DNA of 34,745 bases. Origin: Peptoniphilus_A hominis. Lineage in GTDB: Bacteria; Bacillota; Clostridia; Tissierellales; Peptoniphilaceae. Shown in pieces: positions 16,953-26,330 of this stretch (the first letter of the stretch is position 1; every line of letters starts with the position of its first letter). The stretch lies in contig NZ_JBBMFO010000023.1 in assembly GCF_040096015.1 (NCBI RefSeq), positions 1 through 34,745 of the forward strand, given 5' to 3'. The notes beneath the pieces are model-generated. The model saw only the letters and a list, made by a program, of their open reading frames with translations, had not been told where the DNA came from and made no database searches. A program made the position numbers and the translations under genes.

Positions 16953-17168
16953 TTAAATGAGAGGATCGTAACCGCCTTTATGAAAGGGATGGCATTTTAA
17001 AATCCTTCTAATAGTTAGATAAGATCCTTTAAAAAAACCATATTTCTCGTAGGCTTCATAACTGTATTGTGAACAAGTGGGTGTAAATCTACAGTGCCTT
17101 CCTGGTAAAAGATATGTGGAAATAAATTTTTGATAAAATCTTATTAATAACATACATATTTTACTCAT
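16953..17168 (-). CDS. yidD: Membrane protein insertion efficiency factor YidD
   Basis: The 71-residue protein is a standard YidD: RFYQKFISTYLLPGRHCRF, the CRFTPTCSQYSYEA motif and CHPFHKGGYDP near the end. YidD proteins attach to the inner face of the membrane and help YidC. It overlaps the rnpA stop by 4 nt (ATGA). Confidence 0.96.
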   Translation of the reverse strand: MSKICMLLIRFYQKFISTYLLPGRHCRFTPTCSQYSYEAYEKYGFFKGSYLTIRRILKCHPFHKGGYDPLI

Positions 17169-17500
17169 TTAATCATCTTCTTTTGTCTTTTCAAAACAGA
17201 AAAAAAAGAATTCTTAAAGTCTTTAAAATCAGATTCACTGGCATCCTTTTTTGCAACGAATACATAATCATAACCTGATTTTATTTTATGAGAATTCTCC
17301 CTTAAAAGGTGTTTTAATCTTCTTCTAACAAAATTTCTATTTACTGCATTTCCAACTTTTTTAGTGACAGTTATGCCGAACCTTGGATAATCTCTATTAT
17401 TTTCTACAGTAAAAAGAGTGATATATCTTGATCCAGAAATTTTCTTATTAGAATAAACCCTCTGAAATTCACTATTCTTTTTTAAATAACAATCCTTCAT
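17165..17500 (-). CDS. rnpA: Ribonuclease P protein component
   Basis: The 111-residue protein binds RNase P RNA and helps process tRNA 5' ends. The signature RNR motif is in GNAVNRNFVRRRLKHLLR, and the N-terminus carries the LKKNSEFQRVY and FGITVTKKVG segments of the family. The ATG at 17500 lies 8 bp past the rpmH stop, with only a weak ribosome binding site (AGGTTT), suggesting coupling to rpmH. Confidence 0.96.
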   Translation of the reverse strand: MKDCYLKKNSEFQRVYSNKKISGSRYITLFTVENNRDYPRFGITVTKKVGNAVNRNFVRRRLKHLLRENSHKIKSGYDYVFVAKKDASESDFKDFKNSFFSVLKRQKKMIK

Positions 17501-17508
17501 TATAAAAC

Positions 17509-17643
17509 CTAAGCTGAAAGTCTCTTTCTGCCCTTTCTTCTTCTTGCCTTGATAACGGCTCTTCCTGATCTAGTTCTCATTCTTGAACGAAAACCATGTT
17601 CTCTTTTTCTTTGTTTGTTTTTTGGTTGAAAAGTTCTCTTCAA
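17509..17643 (-). CDS. rpmH: 50S ribosomal protein L34 (TTG start)
   Basis: Reading the minus strand from TTG at 17643 gives a 44-residue protein: start (M)KRTFQPKNKQRKREHGF, middle RMRTRSGRAVIKARRRKGR and end KRLSA, stop TAG at 17511-17509. This is exactly L34 in length and sequence. The ribosome binding site GAGGTG sits 5-6 bp upstream of the TTG. No in-frame ATG gives a full protein, so TTG must be the start. It heads the rpmH-rnpA-yidD-yidC-jag unit. Confidence 0.96.
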   Translation of the reverse strand: MKRTFQPKNKQRKREHGFRSRMRTRSGRAVIKARRRKGRKRLSA

Positions 17644-17669
17644 AGTTCTCACCTCTTTCTATCCTTATC

Positions 17670-17698
17670 ATTTTATTTACAAATGGGAAAGTTGTCAA
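17670..17698 (-). promoter_or_regulatory. Strong promoter of rpmH
   Basis: On the minus strand perfect TTGACA (17698-17693), a 17-bp spacer and TAAAAT (17675-17670) lie about 27 bp upstream of the rpmH start. A near-consensus promoter suits a ribosomal protein gene. Confidence 0.85.
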
Positions 17699-18060
17699 GC
17701 ATTATCAATAAAATATCGATAAAATAATAGGATTTGCCACGAAAAATAAATAGAATAAAAAAGCTTTCAAAATCCAAGCTTGTTGATAAGTCTACCATTA
17801 TTTGTTAAAATATATGTGGATAAATATGAAGTGTATGTAGATAAGAACAAAATTGTTTATAAATAAAGTTATTAACATTATGTTGATAAAGTGTTGATAA
17901 TTTTATTTTTATTTTTCTAAAATTAGTAAATTTTCAATTTTTTACAGAAAATTATCAACAAATTTACTAAAAACTGCTTGTTTATAATTTTTTATCCACA
18001 GGTCTATTAACAAATGTAGATTTACTTATAAACAAAAAATTATAAACAAAGAGTATTTGT
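17699..18060. other. oriC, upstream part: DnaA-box cluster between rpmH and dnaA
   Basis: This 430-bp intergenic stretch holds no gene but many DnaA boxes. Perfect TTATCCACA: 17992-18000 (+) and 17815-17823 (-). TTATCAACA type: 17781-17789 (-), 17881-17889 (-), 17892-17900 (-) and 17952-17960 (+). TTATCTACA: 17836-17844 (-). Weaker TTATAAACA forms: 17854-17862 (-), 17979-17987 (-), 18026-18034 (+) and 18040-18048 (+). The mix of perfect and near-perfect boxes in AT-rich DNA is typical of a Firmicute oriC. Boxes also overlap any dnaA promoter, consistent with autoregulation; I could not define that promoter with confidence. Confidence 0.93.
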
Positions 18061-18075
18061 TAATGAGGAGGAAAT

Positions 18076-19425
18076 ATGGACAAAGAACTTTCCACTATGT
18101 GGGAATCTTTCTTAAAAGAACTTGAAAAAAGATCTATGTCTCAAGTTACATATTCCACTTGGTTTTCAAGAATGCTTCCAAAATCAATTGACTACGACAA
18201 TAAAAAAATTGTAATTACAGTTCCATCACCCTTTATAAGAGATTATCTTGCCAATAACAAGAGACATTTCGATTTAGTTGGCGATGCCTTAAAGGAAATT
18301 ACAGGAATTGATTTTGATATTAGCATTATTTCAGAAGATGAGGCAAGTGACACAAATCCTGCTGGTCTTATAAATAAGAAATTTTTAAATGTCTCAAGAC
18401 TCAATCCAAAATATACTTTTGAGACTTTTGTAGTTGGCAAAAGCAATGAATTTGCTCATGCAGCAGCACTTGCAGTTTCTGAAAATTATGAAAATCCGCA
18501 AAATGCCTTTTCAAACCCACTTTTCATATATGGAGGTGTTGGACTTGGAAAGACCCATTTAATGCACGCAATTGGACATTTTGTACTAGAACAAGATCCT
18601 ACTAAAAAAATTTTATATGTTACAAGTGAGCAGTTTACAAACGAACTTATTAATTCAATTCAAACTAATAAAAACGAAGACTTTAGAAATAAGTATAGGA
18701 AGGTTGATCTTCTCTTAATTGACGATATTCAATTTATTGCCGATAAAGATAGGACTCAGGAAGAATTTTTCCATACTTTTAATGAACTTCACGAGCAAAA
18801 CAAGCAAATTGTACTTACTTCTGATAAACCACCTAAGGAAATTAAAAGTCTTGAAGAAAGGTTGATTTCAAGGTTTGCCTGGGGCCTTGTAGTTGATATT
18901 GGACCTCCTGATTTAGAAACTAGAATTGCAATTTTGAGAAAAAAAGCAGACTCAGAAGGTTTTGAAGTTAGCCAAGAAGTTATGAATTTTATAGCAGAAA
19001 ATGTAAGAAGTAATATTAGAGAACTTGAAGGAGCCCTATCTCGAGTAATGGCATATTCTAAACTTACAGATTCTGAAATTTCAGTGGATTCTGCTGCCAT
19101 TGTTCTTCGTGATATTTACGAAACTAAGGCAAAGAAACAAATTACTGCAGAATTTATAAAATCTGAAGTTGCAAAAAAATATGGGCTTACAATTGATGAT
19201 TTAAATTCAAGAAAAAGAACTAAGGCCATTGCTTATCCAAGGCAAATAGCAATGTATATTACTAGAGAACTCACTGACTTGAGTCTTCCAAAAATAGGCG
19301 ATGTATTTGGTGGTCGTGATCACTCAACTGTAATTCACGCTTACGATAAAATAAGAGAGGATTTAGATGATGATCCTATATTTAAAATTGAGATAACAAA
19401 TTTAATAAAGGAAATAAAATCTTAA
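18076..19425 (+). CDS. dnaA: Chromosomal replication initiator protein DnaA
   Basis: The 449-residue AAA+ initiator binds 9-bp boxes at oriC and unwinds it. Domain I (about 1-80) contains MSQVTYSTWF. A short linker follows; domain III has Walker A GGVGLGKT (153-160), Walker B LLIDDIQF and the sensor/arginine-finger region. The C-terminal domain IV has the DnaA signature GRDHSTVIHAYDKI. The ATG follows GAGGAGG. It is flanked on both sides by DnaA-box clusters, so the origin is bipartite. Confidence 0.98.
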   Translation: MDKELSTMWESFLKELEKRSMSQVTYSTWFSRMLPKSIDYDNKKIVITVPSPFIRDYLANNKRHFDLVGDALKEITGIDFDISIISEDEASDTNPAGLINKKFLNVSRLNPKYTFETFVVGKSNEFAHAAALAVSENYENPQNAFSNPLFIYGGVGLGKTHLMHAIGHFVLEQDPTKKILYVTSEQFTNELINSIQTNKNEDFRNKYRKVDLLLIDDIQFIADKDRTQEEFFHTFNELHEQNKQIVLTSDKPPKEIKSLEERLISRFAWGLVVDIGPPDLETRIAILRKKADSEGFEVSQEVMNFIAENVRSNIRELEGALSRVMAYSKLTDSEISVDSAAIVLRDIYETKAKKQITAEFIKSEVAKKYGLTIDDLNSRKRTKAIAYPRQIAMYITRELTDLSLPKIGDVFGGRDHSTVIHAYDKIREDLDDDPIFKIEITNLIKEIKS

Positions 19426-19426
19426 T

Positions 19427-19561
19427 TGTTGATAAATTTCAATAAGTTTAAAACTTATCAACAGTTTATCAATATTAAATTTTATTTTATCTCATAGATT
19501 AGAGGGACTTATACACAAATCCACAAGCCCTACTACTATTACTAATTAATATACTATTTTC
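19427..19561. other. oriC, downstream part: DnaA boxes and candidate DNA unwinding element
   Basis: Between dnaA and dnaN lie TTATCAACA-type boxes at 19427-19435 (-) and 19455-19463 (+), a weaker one at 19466-19474, and a canonical TTATACACA at 19509-19517 followed directly by AAATCCACA (19517-19525). After a short GC patch (AGCCC) comes CTACTACTATTACTA (19530-19544). Its opposite strand reads 3'-GAT GAT GAT AAT GAT-5', matching the DnaA-trio pattern 3'-[G/A]AT-5'. AT-rich DNA follows (19545-19560). This box, GC patch, trio, AT order matches the Bacillus basal unwinding system, making this the likely unwinding site. Confidence 0.82.
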
Positions 19562-19573
19562 TAGGAGGAAAAA

Positions 19574-20668
19574 ATGCTAATAAAGGTTAACAGAAAAGAA
19601 CTGACAAAACATATTTCAATAGTTCAAAAGGCAATTTCTCAAAGAACAACTATGCAAATTCTTGAAGGTATAAAAATTACAGCTAAGGATAATACCTTAA
19701 TACTTACAGCAACTGATACTGAAATAAGTATAGAGACAAAATTAAAGGCTATAGTTGAAAGAGAAGGAGAAATCGTAATAAATTCCAGACTATTTGGGGA
19801 TATTGTCAGAAAACTTGAAAATGACATTATAAATATAAGCGTAGAAAATTATACGATGAACCTAAAATGTGGCGATTCTATTTTTAATATTTCTACTCAA
19901 AAAGCAGATGAATATCCAGATCTTCCAAAGGTTGAAGATGATATAAAGATAATAATATCTGCTAAGGATTTAAAAAATATTGTAAAGAAAACTACTTTTG
20001 CAGTTTCTACTGATGAATCAAGGATTGTCTTTACTGGTGTCTTAATGGATATAAAGAAGAATTTTATAAACTTTGTGGCACTAGATGGTTTTAGAATGGC
20101 AATTCAAAAACTCGTTAAGGAAACTGGAATAGAAAATAAAGTTATAATTCCATCAAGGTCTCTCAATGAACTTGTAAAAATAATTGATGACGATATAGAT
20201 GTTGCCTTAAACATTTCAAGAAATAATATAGTCTTTAAATTTGATGAGACTGTATTTTATAGCACTCTTTTAAGCGGAGAATTCTTTAGTTACAGTGCAC
20301 TTTTAAGAGATGAAAATAAAATTTCTACTACTGTATCTAAGAGAGAATTTCAACTTGCAGTGGAAAGAGCTTCTCTTCTTGCAAGAGAAGACAGGGCAAA
20401 TCTTATAAAATTAAATGTAAATGAAAATTATATTAACATCAAGAGTAATTCAGAAATTGGAGATGTTTTTGAAAAAGTTAGGACATCTGAACATGATGAA
20501 AATTTAGATATTGCCTTTAATTCAAGATATGTTTTAGATGGAGTAAAAATTTTAGAATCAGAAGATATTGTGCTTAATTTCACAGATTCTGTAAATCCAC
20601 TTATAATTACAGAAGCTGAAGATGAGACTTATATATATCTTGTACTTCCAGTAAGACTTGCGGGGTAA
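19574..20668 (+). CDS. dnaN: DNA polymerase III sliding clamp, beta subunit
   Basis: The 364-residue protein is the ring-forming processivity clamp. Three clamp domains follow one another, with typical family stretches (start MLIKVNRKELTKHISIVQKAI, TILTATDTEISI-like in domain 1, end YLVLPVRLAG; shown as landmarks). The length is standard. AGGAGG precedes the ATG. It opens the dnaN-yaaA-recF-gyrB-gyrA run on the leading strand. Confidence 0.97.
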   Translation: MLIKVNRKELTKHISIVQKAISQRTTMQILEGIKITAKDNTLILTATDTEISIETKLKAIVEREGEIVINSRLFGDIVRKLENDIINISVENYTMNLKCGDSIFNISTQKADEYPDLPKVEDDIKIIISAKDLKNIVKKTTFAVSTDESRIVFTGVLMDIKKNFINFVALDGFRMAIQKLVKETGIENKVIIPSRSLNELVKIIDDDIDVALNISRNNIVFKFDETVFYSTLLSGEFFSYSALLRDENKISTTVSKREFQLAVERASLLAREDRANLIKLNVNENYINIKSNSEIGDVFEKVRTSEHDENLDIAFNSRYVLDGVKILESEDIVLNFTDSVNPLIITEAEDETYIYLVLPVRLAG

Positions 20669-20670
20669 AG

Positions 20671-20883
20671 ATGGAAACTATAAAGATAGACACTGAATTT
20701 ATAAAATTAGATTCTCTCTTAAAACTTACAGGACTTGCAGAATCAGGTGGCTTTGCAAAAACTATGATTTTAGATGGACTTGTTAAAGTAAATGGAGAAG
20801 TAGAAACTAGACGAGGAAAAAAATTATACAAAGGAGACAAAATTTCCTTTGCAGGAAATGAATTTGTAATTGGTGAGAAATGA
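20671..20883 (+). CDS. yaaA: S4-domain RNA-binding protein (YaaA)
   Basis: This is a 70-residue S4-like RNA-binding protein usually found between dnaN and recF in Firmicutes. The S4 core is visible: FIKLDSLLKLTGLAESGG, then AKTMILDGLVKVNGE and RRGKKLYKGDKI. It starts 2 bp after dnaN and its TGA overlaps the recF ATG. In Bacillus it is linked to ribosome assembly. Confidence 0.93.
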   Translation: METIKIDTEFIKLDSLLKLTGLAESGGFAKTMILDGLVKVNGEVETRRGKKLYKGDKISFAGNEFVIGEK

Positions 20884-21956
20884 AACTCAAATATCTAAGA
20901 CTTTTTAATTTCAGAAATTACAAGAGTTTAGATTTTATTCCTGGTGAAAATATAAATGTGCTTTATGGCTTAAATGCTTCAGGAAAGACAAATTTAATTG
21001 AATCAATTTATATGTCTATAAGGGCAAACTCCTTTAGAAATCCAAAGGACAAAGACCTCATAAATATTGACGAGAATGCTTCTAGCATAATAAGTAGATT
21101 TAATACTGGCGATTATAAAGATGACTTTCGTGTTGAAATTTCAAAGTTTGAAAATAAAAAATTATTTATCAATGATGAAAAAGTAAACACCAAGGATTAC
21201 AGAAAATCAAGGTTTGTAGTCCTCTTTAATCCTGATGATCTCAATATTATAAAATATTCACCAAAGGAAAGAAGAAAATTTTTAGATGATTTACTGTCAA
21301 ATATCGATTTAAATTACGATTTTTATATGTATAGGTACAGAAGACTTTTATTCGAGAGAAATAGACTCCTTAAGATGAATATGGATAAAAATCTTTTAGA
21401 TGTGTATGACAGAGAAATGGTAAAAAATGGCACAAAAATCATTATCATGAGGCTAAAGACCATTAAGAGGTTAAATGAAATCGCAAGAGAGCATTATAAA
21501 TTAATTTCTGGCGATGATTTAAATATAACCTATCTTTCCACAGTTCCAGTTTTAGTAGATGAAAGAGAACTTATGGAAAGTTATTTAAAACTAATGAAGG
21601 ATTCTCTTCCAAAGGACATAGAAAAAAAATACACGACTATAGGTCCTCACAGAGATGATTTAGATTTTAAGATCAACAAATTTTCTTCCAAGAGTTACGG
21701 CTCCCAAGGTGAACAGAGAAGCATTGTACTTAGTTTAAAATTAGCTGAAGCAGATTTAATTAAAGATTTATATAAAATAAAGCCTCTTCTTCTCTTAGAT
21801 GATGTTTTTTCAGAAATTGATTCCAATAGAAGTAGGTATTTATTACATTCATTAAAAGATTTACAGACCTTTATTACTACTACAGAAACTGATGACTTTT
21901 TAAAATCAGTTGATGCAAATTTTTATAAAATAAGTGAAGGTAAAGTAATGTATTAG
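20880..21956 (+). CDS. recF: DNA replication and repair protein RecF
   Basis: The 358-residue SMC-like ATPase loads RecA at gapped DNA with RecO and RecR. It shows Walker A GLNASGKT (residues 30-37), signature SQGEQRS and Walker B LLLLDDVFSEID. The length is normal. It overlaps yaaA by 4 nt. gyrB follows after 13 bp; the small remB/yaaB gene found there in Bacillus is absent. Confidence 0.96.
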   Translation: MKLKYLRLFNFRNYKSLDFIPGENINVLYGLNASGKTNLIESIYMSIRANSFRNPKDKDLINIDENASSIISRFNTGDYKDDFRVEISKFENKKLFINDEKVNTKDYRKSRFVVLFNPDDLNIIKYSPKERRKFLDDLLSNIDLNYDFYMYRYRRLLFERNRLLKMNMDKNLLDVYDREMVKNGTKIIIMRLKTIKRLNEIAREHYKLISGDDLNITYLSTVPVLVDERELMESYLKLMKDSLPKDIEKKYTTIGPHRDDLDFKINKFSSKSYGSQGEQRSIVLSLKLAEADLIKDLYKIKPLLLLDDVFSEIDSNRSRYLLHSLKDLQTFITTTETDDFLKSVDANFYKISEGKVMY

Positions 21957-21969
21957 AATAGGAGATAAA

Positions 21970-23883
21970 ATGGCAAAGGACAAAAGACATTATGACGCAT
22001 CGGACATACAGGTCTTAGAGGGATTAGATCCCGTTAGAAAAAGACCAGGTATGTATATTGGTTCTACTGGACCAAGGGGCTTGCACCATCTAGTTTATGA
22101 AGTTGTAGACAACTCAATAGATGAAGCTCTAGCCGGCATATGCGATCACATAATTATTAAAATTAATAAAAATGGAAGTGTAGAAATTTCTGATAATGGT
22201 TCAGGTATTCCAGTTGCTATACATCCACAAACTGGCAAATCTACAGTAGAAACTGTACTTACAATTCTTCACGCAGGAGGAAAATTTGACAACTCTGCCT
22301 ACAAAGTTTCTGGTGGACTTCACGGTGTAGGTGTATCTGTAGTAAATGCTCTTTCCAATAAATTAGTTGCAACTGTTAAAAGAGATGGAAAAATCTACAG
22401 GCAAGAATTCTCCAAGGGCATAAGAAAAAGTGAACTTGAAGTAATTGGGGAAACTAAATTAGACGATACTGGCACAACAATTTATTTTGAGCCAGATGAT
22501 ACTATCTTTGAAACTGTAGAATTTTCTGACGAAGTTCTCTCTAAAAGATTTAGAGAGATGGCTTTTCTAAATAAGGGCATTAAAATTGAATTCATTGATG
22601 AGAGAAATAATTTAAATGAAGTTTACCACTATGAAGGCGGAATTAAATCCTTTGTTGAATTTATAAATAAGAAGAAAAAGCCAATTCACGATGAAATTAT
22701 TTATATAGATGAAGTTAGAGAAGAAACAGCAGTAGAAATTGCAATTCAATACACAGATTCTTACTCAGAAGTTGTGCTTTCCTTTGCAAATAATATTAAT
22801 ACTGAAGAAGGTGGAAGTCACCTTTCAGGCTTTAGGTCTGCTCTTACCAGAACCTTAAATGATTATGGCAGAAAAAATAATATTATTAAGGAAAAGGAAG
22901 AAAATCTTTCTGGTGAAGATGTTAGAGAAGGAATTTCTGCAGTAATAAGTGTAAAACTTACTGATCCACAATTTGAAGGACAAACTAAGGCAAAACTTGG
23001 AAATTCAGAAACTAGGGGAATTGTCGATTCAGTTTTATCTGAAGATTTAGCAGTTTTCTTGGAAGAAAATCCAAAAGTTGGAAAACAAATTTTAGACAAG
23101 GCCCTATCAGCAAGAAGAGCAAGAGAAGCTGCTAGAAAGGCAAGAGACTTAACTAGAAAGAAAAATAACCTTGAGTCCATGACTCTTCCTGGCAAACTTA
23201 AAGACTGTCAAAATGATGATCCAGGAAAAAATGAAATCTTCCTAGTAGAAGGTAACTCTGCCGGTGGTTCTGCTACTGACGGCAGGGATTCAGCCTACCA
23301 AGCAATACTTCCTCTAAGAGGAAAGATTATGAATGTTGAAAAGGCAAGACTAGATAAGATGCTCAATTCATCTGAAATTCGTGCTATGATAACAGCCTTT
23401 GGAACAGGTATTGGAGAAGAATTTGACATAAATAAGCTAAGGTATGACAAGATAATAATCATGACTGATGCCGATGTGGACGGTGCCCATATTATGACCC
23501 TTCTTTTGACTTTCTTCTTTAGATATATGAAGCCACTCATAGAAGAAGGACATGTATATGTTGCTCAAGCTCCACTTTATGGAATAGAAAAGGGAACTAA
23601 AATCCTTAGATACTGTCACAATGAAAAGGAACTTAGACTTGCCCTTAAAGAATACAAGGACGCAAAGATAAATATTAAGAGATATAAGGGTCTTGGTGAA
23701 ATGAACCCAGAACAACTTTGGGAAACTACAATGAATCCGGACAACAGACTTCTTTTGAAGGTAAATATAGATGATTTATCTGAAGCTGATGACACTTTCT
23801 CAATTTTAATGGGAACTGATGTTGAGCCAAGAAGAGATTTTATAACAGAAAATGCAATTTATGCAGATTATATAGATGCATAG
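21970..23883 (+). CDS. gyrB: DNA gyrase subunit B
   Basis: The 637-residue ATPase subunit of gyrase drives negative supercoiling. The GHKL ATP-binding site has catalytic Glu44 and Asn48 in YEVVDNSIDEA, and the lid GGLHGVGVSVVNALS. The TOPRIM domain shows LVEGNSAGGSA and DADVDGAHI, and the tail has RYKGLGEMNPEQLWET. It has the usual length for Firmicutes and lacks the insert of proteobacterial GyrB. gyrA follows 9 bp later. Confidence 0.98.
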   Translation: MAKDKRHYDASDIQVLEGLDPVRKRPGMYIGSTGPRGLHHLVYEVVDNSIDEALAGICDHIIIKINKNGSVEISDNGSGIPVAIHPQTGKSTVETVLTILHAGGKFDNSAYKVSGGLHGVGVSVVNALSNKLVATVKRDGKIYRQEFSKGIRKSELEVIGETKLDDTGTTIYFEPDDTIFETVEFSDEVLSKRFREMAFLNKGIKIEFIDERNNLNEVYHYEGGIKSFVEFINKKKKPIHDEIIYIDEVREETAVEIAIQYTDSYSEVVLSFANNINTEEGGSHLSGFRSALTRTLNDYGRKNNIIKEKEENLSGEDVREGISAVISVKLTDPQFEGQTKAKLGNSETRGIVDSVLSEDLAVFLEENPKVGKQILDKALSARRAREAARKARDLTRKKNNLESMTLPGKLKDCQNDDPGKNEIFLVEGNSAGGSATDGRDSAYQAILPLRGKIMNVEKARLDKMLNSSEIRAMITAFGTGIGEEFDINKLRYDKIIIMTDADVDGAHIMTLLLTFFFRYMKPLIEEGHVYVAQAPLYGIEKGTKILRYCHNEKELRLALKEYKDAKINIKRYKGLGEMNPEQLWETTMNPDNRLLLKVNIDDLSEADDTFSILMGTDVEPRRDFITENAIYADYIDA

Positions 23884-23892
23884 GGGTGAAAG

Positions 23893-26322
23893 ATGACTGA
23901 AAATAAATTTATAGAATCAGGAATACTTGATGTAGATATTAATAAAAAGATGAGGTCCTCTTATCTCGATTATTCAATGTCTGTAATAGTTGCAAGAGCA
24001 CTTCCTGATGTACGCGATGGACTAAAACCAGTTCACAGAAGAATTTTATACGGCATGCAAGGACTTAACCTTGCATCAGGTGGACCTTACAGAAAGTCAG
24101 CAAGACTTGTTGGGGATGTAATGGGTAAGTATCACCCTCATGGTGACTCATCTATTTATGAAGCAACAGTAAGACTTGCACAAGATTTTAACACAAGATA
24201 TCCACTAGTTGATGGACAAGGAAACTTTGGTAATATTGATGGCGATGGCGCTGCAGCTATGCGTTATACAGAAGTAAGAATGACTAAGCTTGCAGAAGAA
24301 ATGCTAAGAGATATAAACAAGGACACAGTTGATTTTGTTCCAAACTTTGACGAAAACGAAAATGAACCAACAATACTTCCATCTAGATTTCCAAATCTTT
24401 TGGTAAATGGTTCCTCTGGTATAGCCGTAGGTATGGCTACAAATATGGCTCCCCACAACATGAATGAATCCATTGATGGGATTATAGCCTATATTGAAAA
24501 CGACAATATTTCTATTGCTGAATTAAATGAAATAATTAAGGGACCAGATTTTCCTACAGGTGCTCAAATTATGGGAACTGAAGGAATAAAGGAAGCCTAC
24601 GAAACAGGCAGAGGAAAAATAACTGTAAGGGCAATTGCAGAAGTAAAGAGTTTTAAAAATAATCGTGAAAAAATTGTAATTACAGAACTTCCTTATCAAG
24701 TAAATAAATCTGCTCTAATTATGAAAATTGCTGAACTTGCAAAAAATAAAGTAATTGACGGAATTTCAAATATAACAGATGCTTCAAATAGAAAGGGCAT
24801 CAACATAATTGTTGAACTAAAAAGAGATGCCAATGCAGAAGTTGTTTTAAATAAGCTCTATAAAAATACACAAATGCAAACAACTTTTGGAATTATAAAT
24901 CTTGCCCTAGTAAATGGAAGACCAGAAGTTTTAAATTTAAAGGAAATCATAAGATATTATGTGGACCACCAAGTTGAAGTTGTAACTAGAAGGACAAAGT
25001 TCGACTTAGATAAGGCTGAAAAGAGAGCTCACATAGTTGAAGGACTTTTTATAGCCCTTGATAATATTGACAGAATTATAAAAATTGTAAGGTCATCAAA
25101 GGATGACAATGAAGCAAAGGAAAAGTTCTACCAAGAATTTAAATTATCTGATGCACAGTCTCAAGCTATTTTGGATATGAGAATCAGAAGACTTACAGGA
25201 CTTGAAAGAGAAAGACTTGAAGCTGAATATGAAAAGCTAAAGGCAGACATAAAATGGTTTAAGGAAGTTTTGGAAAATAACGATGTACTTATGAATGTCA
25301 TAAAAGAAGAACTTCTTGAAATAAAAACAAAGTATGGTGATCTTAGAAGAACTGTAATTTCTCACGACAGAACTGATATTGAGATGGAAGATATTATTAA
25401 GAGAGAGGATGTTGTAATAACTCTTACTCAATTTGGTTACATCAAGAGAATGAGTGAGGGAACTTATAAGCCACAAAAGAGAGGCGGCAGAGGAGTCTCC
25501 TCTGGAAATATGAGAGACGAAGATTTTGTCAAAGAACTTTTTGTCACATCAACTCACGATATGATTTTATTCTTCACATCTTTAGGAAATGTCTTTAAGT
25601 TAAAGGCTTATGAAATTCCAGAAGATTCAAGAACTTCAAGGGGAACTGCAATTATTAATCTACTTGATCTTCAAGAAGGTGAAAGAGTTACTTCAATAAT
25701 TCCAGTGGAAGAATATGACCCTGACATGAATTTCTTAATGGTTACAGAAAAGGGACTTATTAAGAGAACTCCTTTTAAGGAATATAAAAATATTAGAAAA
25801 TCTGGAATAATTGCCATAAAATTAAATGAAGGCGACAAGTTAATTGATGTTCATTTAACTAAGGATGAGGAAGATGTAATCCTTGTAACTAAAAAAGGTC
25901 TTGCCATAAGATTTAATGAAGAACAAGTTAGAAAATCTGGCAGAAATTCTATGGGAGTTAAGTCAATTGATTTGGCTGAAGATGACATTGTAGTTTCATC
26001 TGATTTACTTTGCGAAGATAAGTATCTTCTCGTAATATCAGAAAATGGTTTTGGAAAATTAACTGAAATAGCTAAATACAGACCACAAAACAGAGGCGGC
26101 AAGGGACTTCTAACTTATAAAATTACTAAGAAGACTGGAGATGTAGCTGCTGCTGCAGTAGTGGAAAAGGAAGACGATGTAATGATAATTGCAGATTCTG
26201 GAATTATTATTAGAATTTTGACAGAGGACATTTCAATTCAAGGAAGAAATACTTCTGGGGTTAAACTTATGAACTTGACAGATGCTAAAGTTGTAGCTGT
26301 TGCCAACTATATTGGAGATTAG
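23893..26322 (+). CDS. gyrA: DNA gyrase subunit A
   Basis: The 809-residue breakage-rejoining subunit has catalytic Tyr125 in AAAMRYTEV. The quinolone region reads HPHGDSSIYEA: Ser86 and Glu90 correspond to E. coli Ser83 and Asp87, the unmutated pattern (Glu is common at the second site in Gram-positives). The C-terminal beta-pinwheel includes the GyrA box QKRGGRG. It is followed by a STAS gene after 8 bp. Confidence 0.98.
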   Translation: MTENKFIESGILDVDINKKMRSSYLDYSMSVIVARALPDVRDGLKPVHRRILYGMQGLNLASGGPYRKSARLVGDVMGKYHPHGDSSIYEATVRLAQDFNTRYPLVDGQGNFGNIDGDGAAAMRYTEVRMTKLAEEMLRDINKDTVDFVPNFDENENEPTILPSRFPNLLVNGSSGIAVGMATNMAPHNMNESIDGIIAYIENDNISIAELNEIIKGPDFPTGAQIMGTEGIKEAYETGRGKITVRAIAEVKSFKNNREKIVITELPYQVNKSALIMKIAELAKNKVIDGISNITDASNRKGINIIVELKRDANAEVVLNKLYKNTQMQTTFGIINLALVNGRPEVLNLKEIIRYYVDHQVEVVTRRTKFDLDKAEKRAHIVEGLFIALDNIDRIIKIVRSSKDDNEAKEKFYQEFKLSDAQSQAILDMRIRRLTGLERERLEAEYEKLKADIKWFKEVLENNDVLMNVIKEELLEIKTKYGDLRRTVISHDRTDIEMEDIIKREDVVITLTQFGYIKRMSEGTYKPQKRGGRGVSSGNMRDEDFVKELFVTSTHDMILFFTSLGNVFKLKAYEIPEDSRTSRGTAIINLLDLQEGERVTSIIPVEEYDPDMNFLMVTEKGLIKRTPFKEYKNIRKSGIIAIKLNEGDKLIDVHLTKDEEDVILVTKKGLAIRFNEEQVRKSGRNSMGVKSIDLAEDDIVVSSDLLCEDKYLLVISENGFGKLTEIAKYRPQNRGGKGLLTYKITKKTGDVAAAAVVEKEDDVMIIADSGIIIRILTEDISIQGRNTSGVKLMNLTDAKVVAVANYIGD

Positions 26323-26330
26323 GAGGCTTT

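Noticed and set aside
19442..19458. Palindrome ATAAGTTT-A-AAACTTAT as a dnaA terminator
   Set aside because: Purely AT-rich, no T-tract after it and overlapping a DnaA box; better seen as part of oriC.
22863..23195. Minus-strand 110-codon frame inside gyrB
   Set aside because: Antisense to conserved gyrB with Ser/Phe-rich composition typical of shadow frames.
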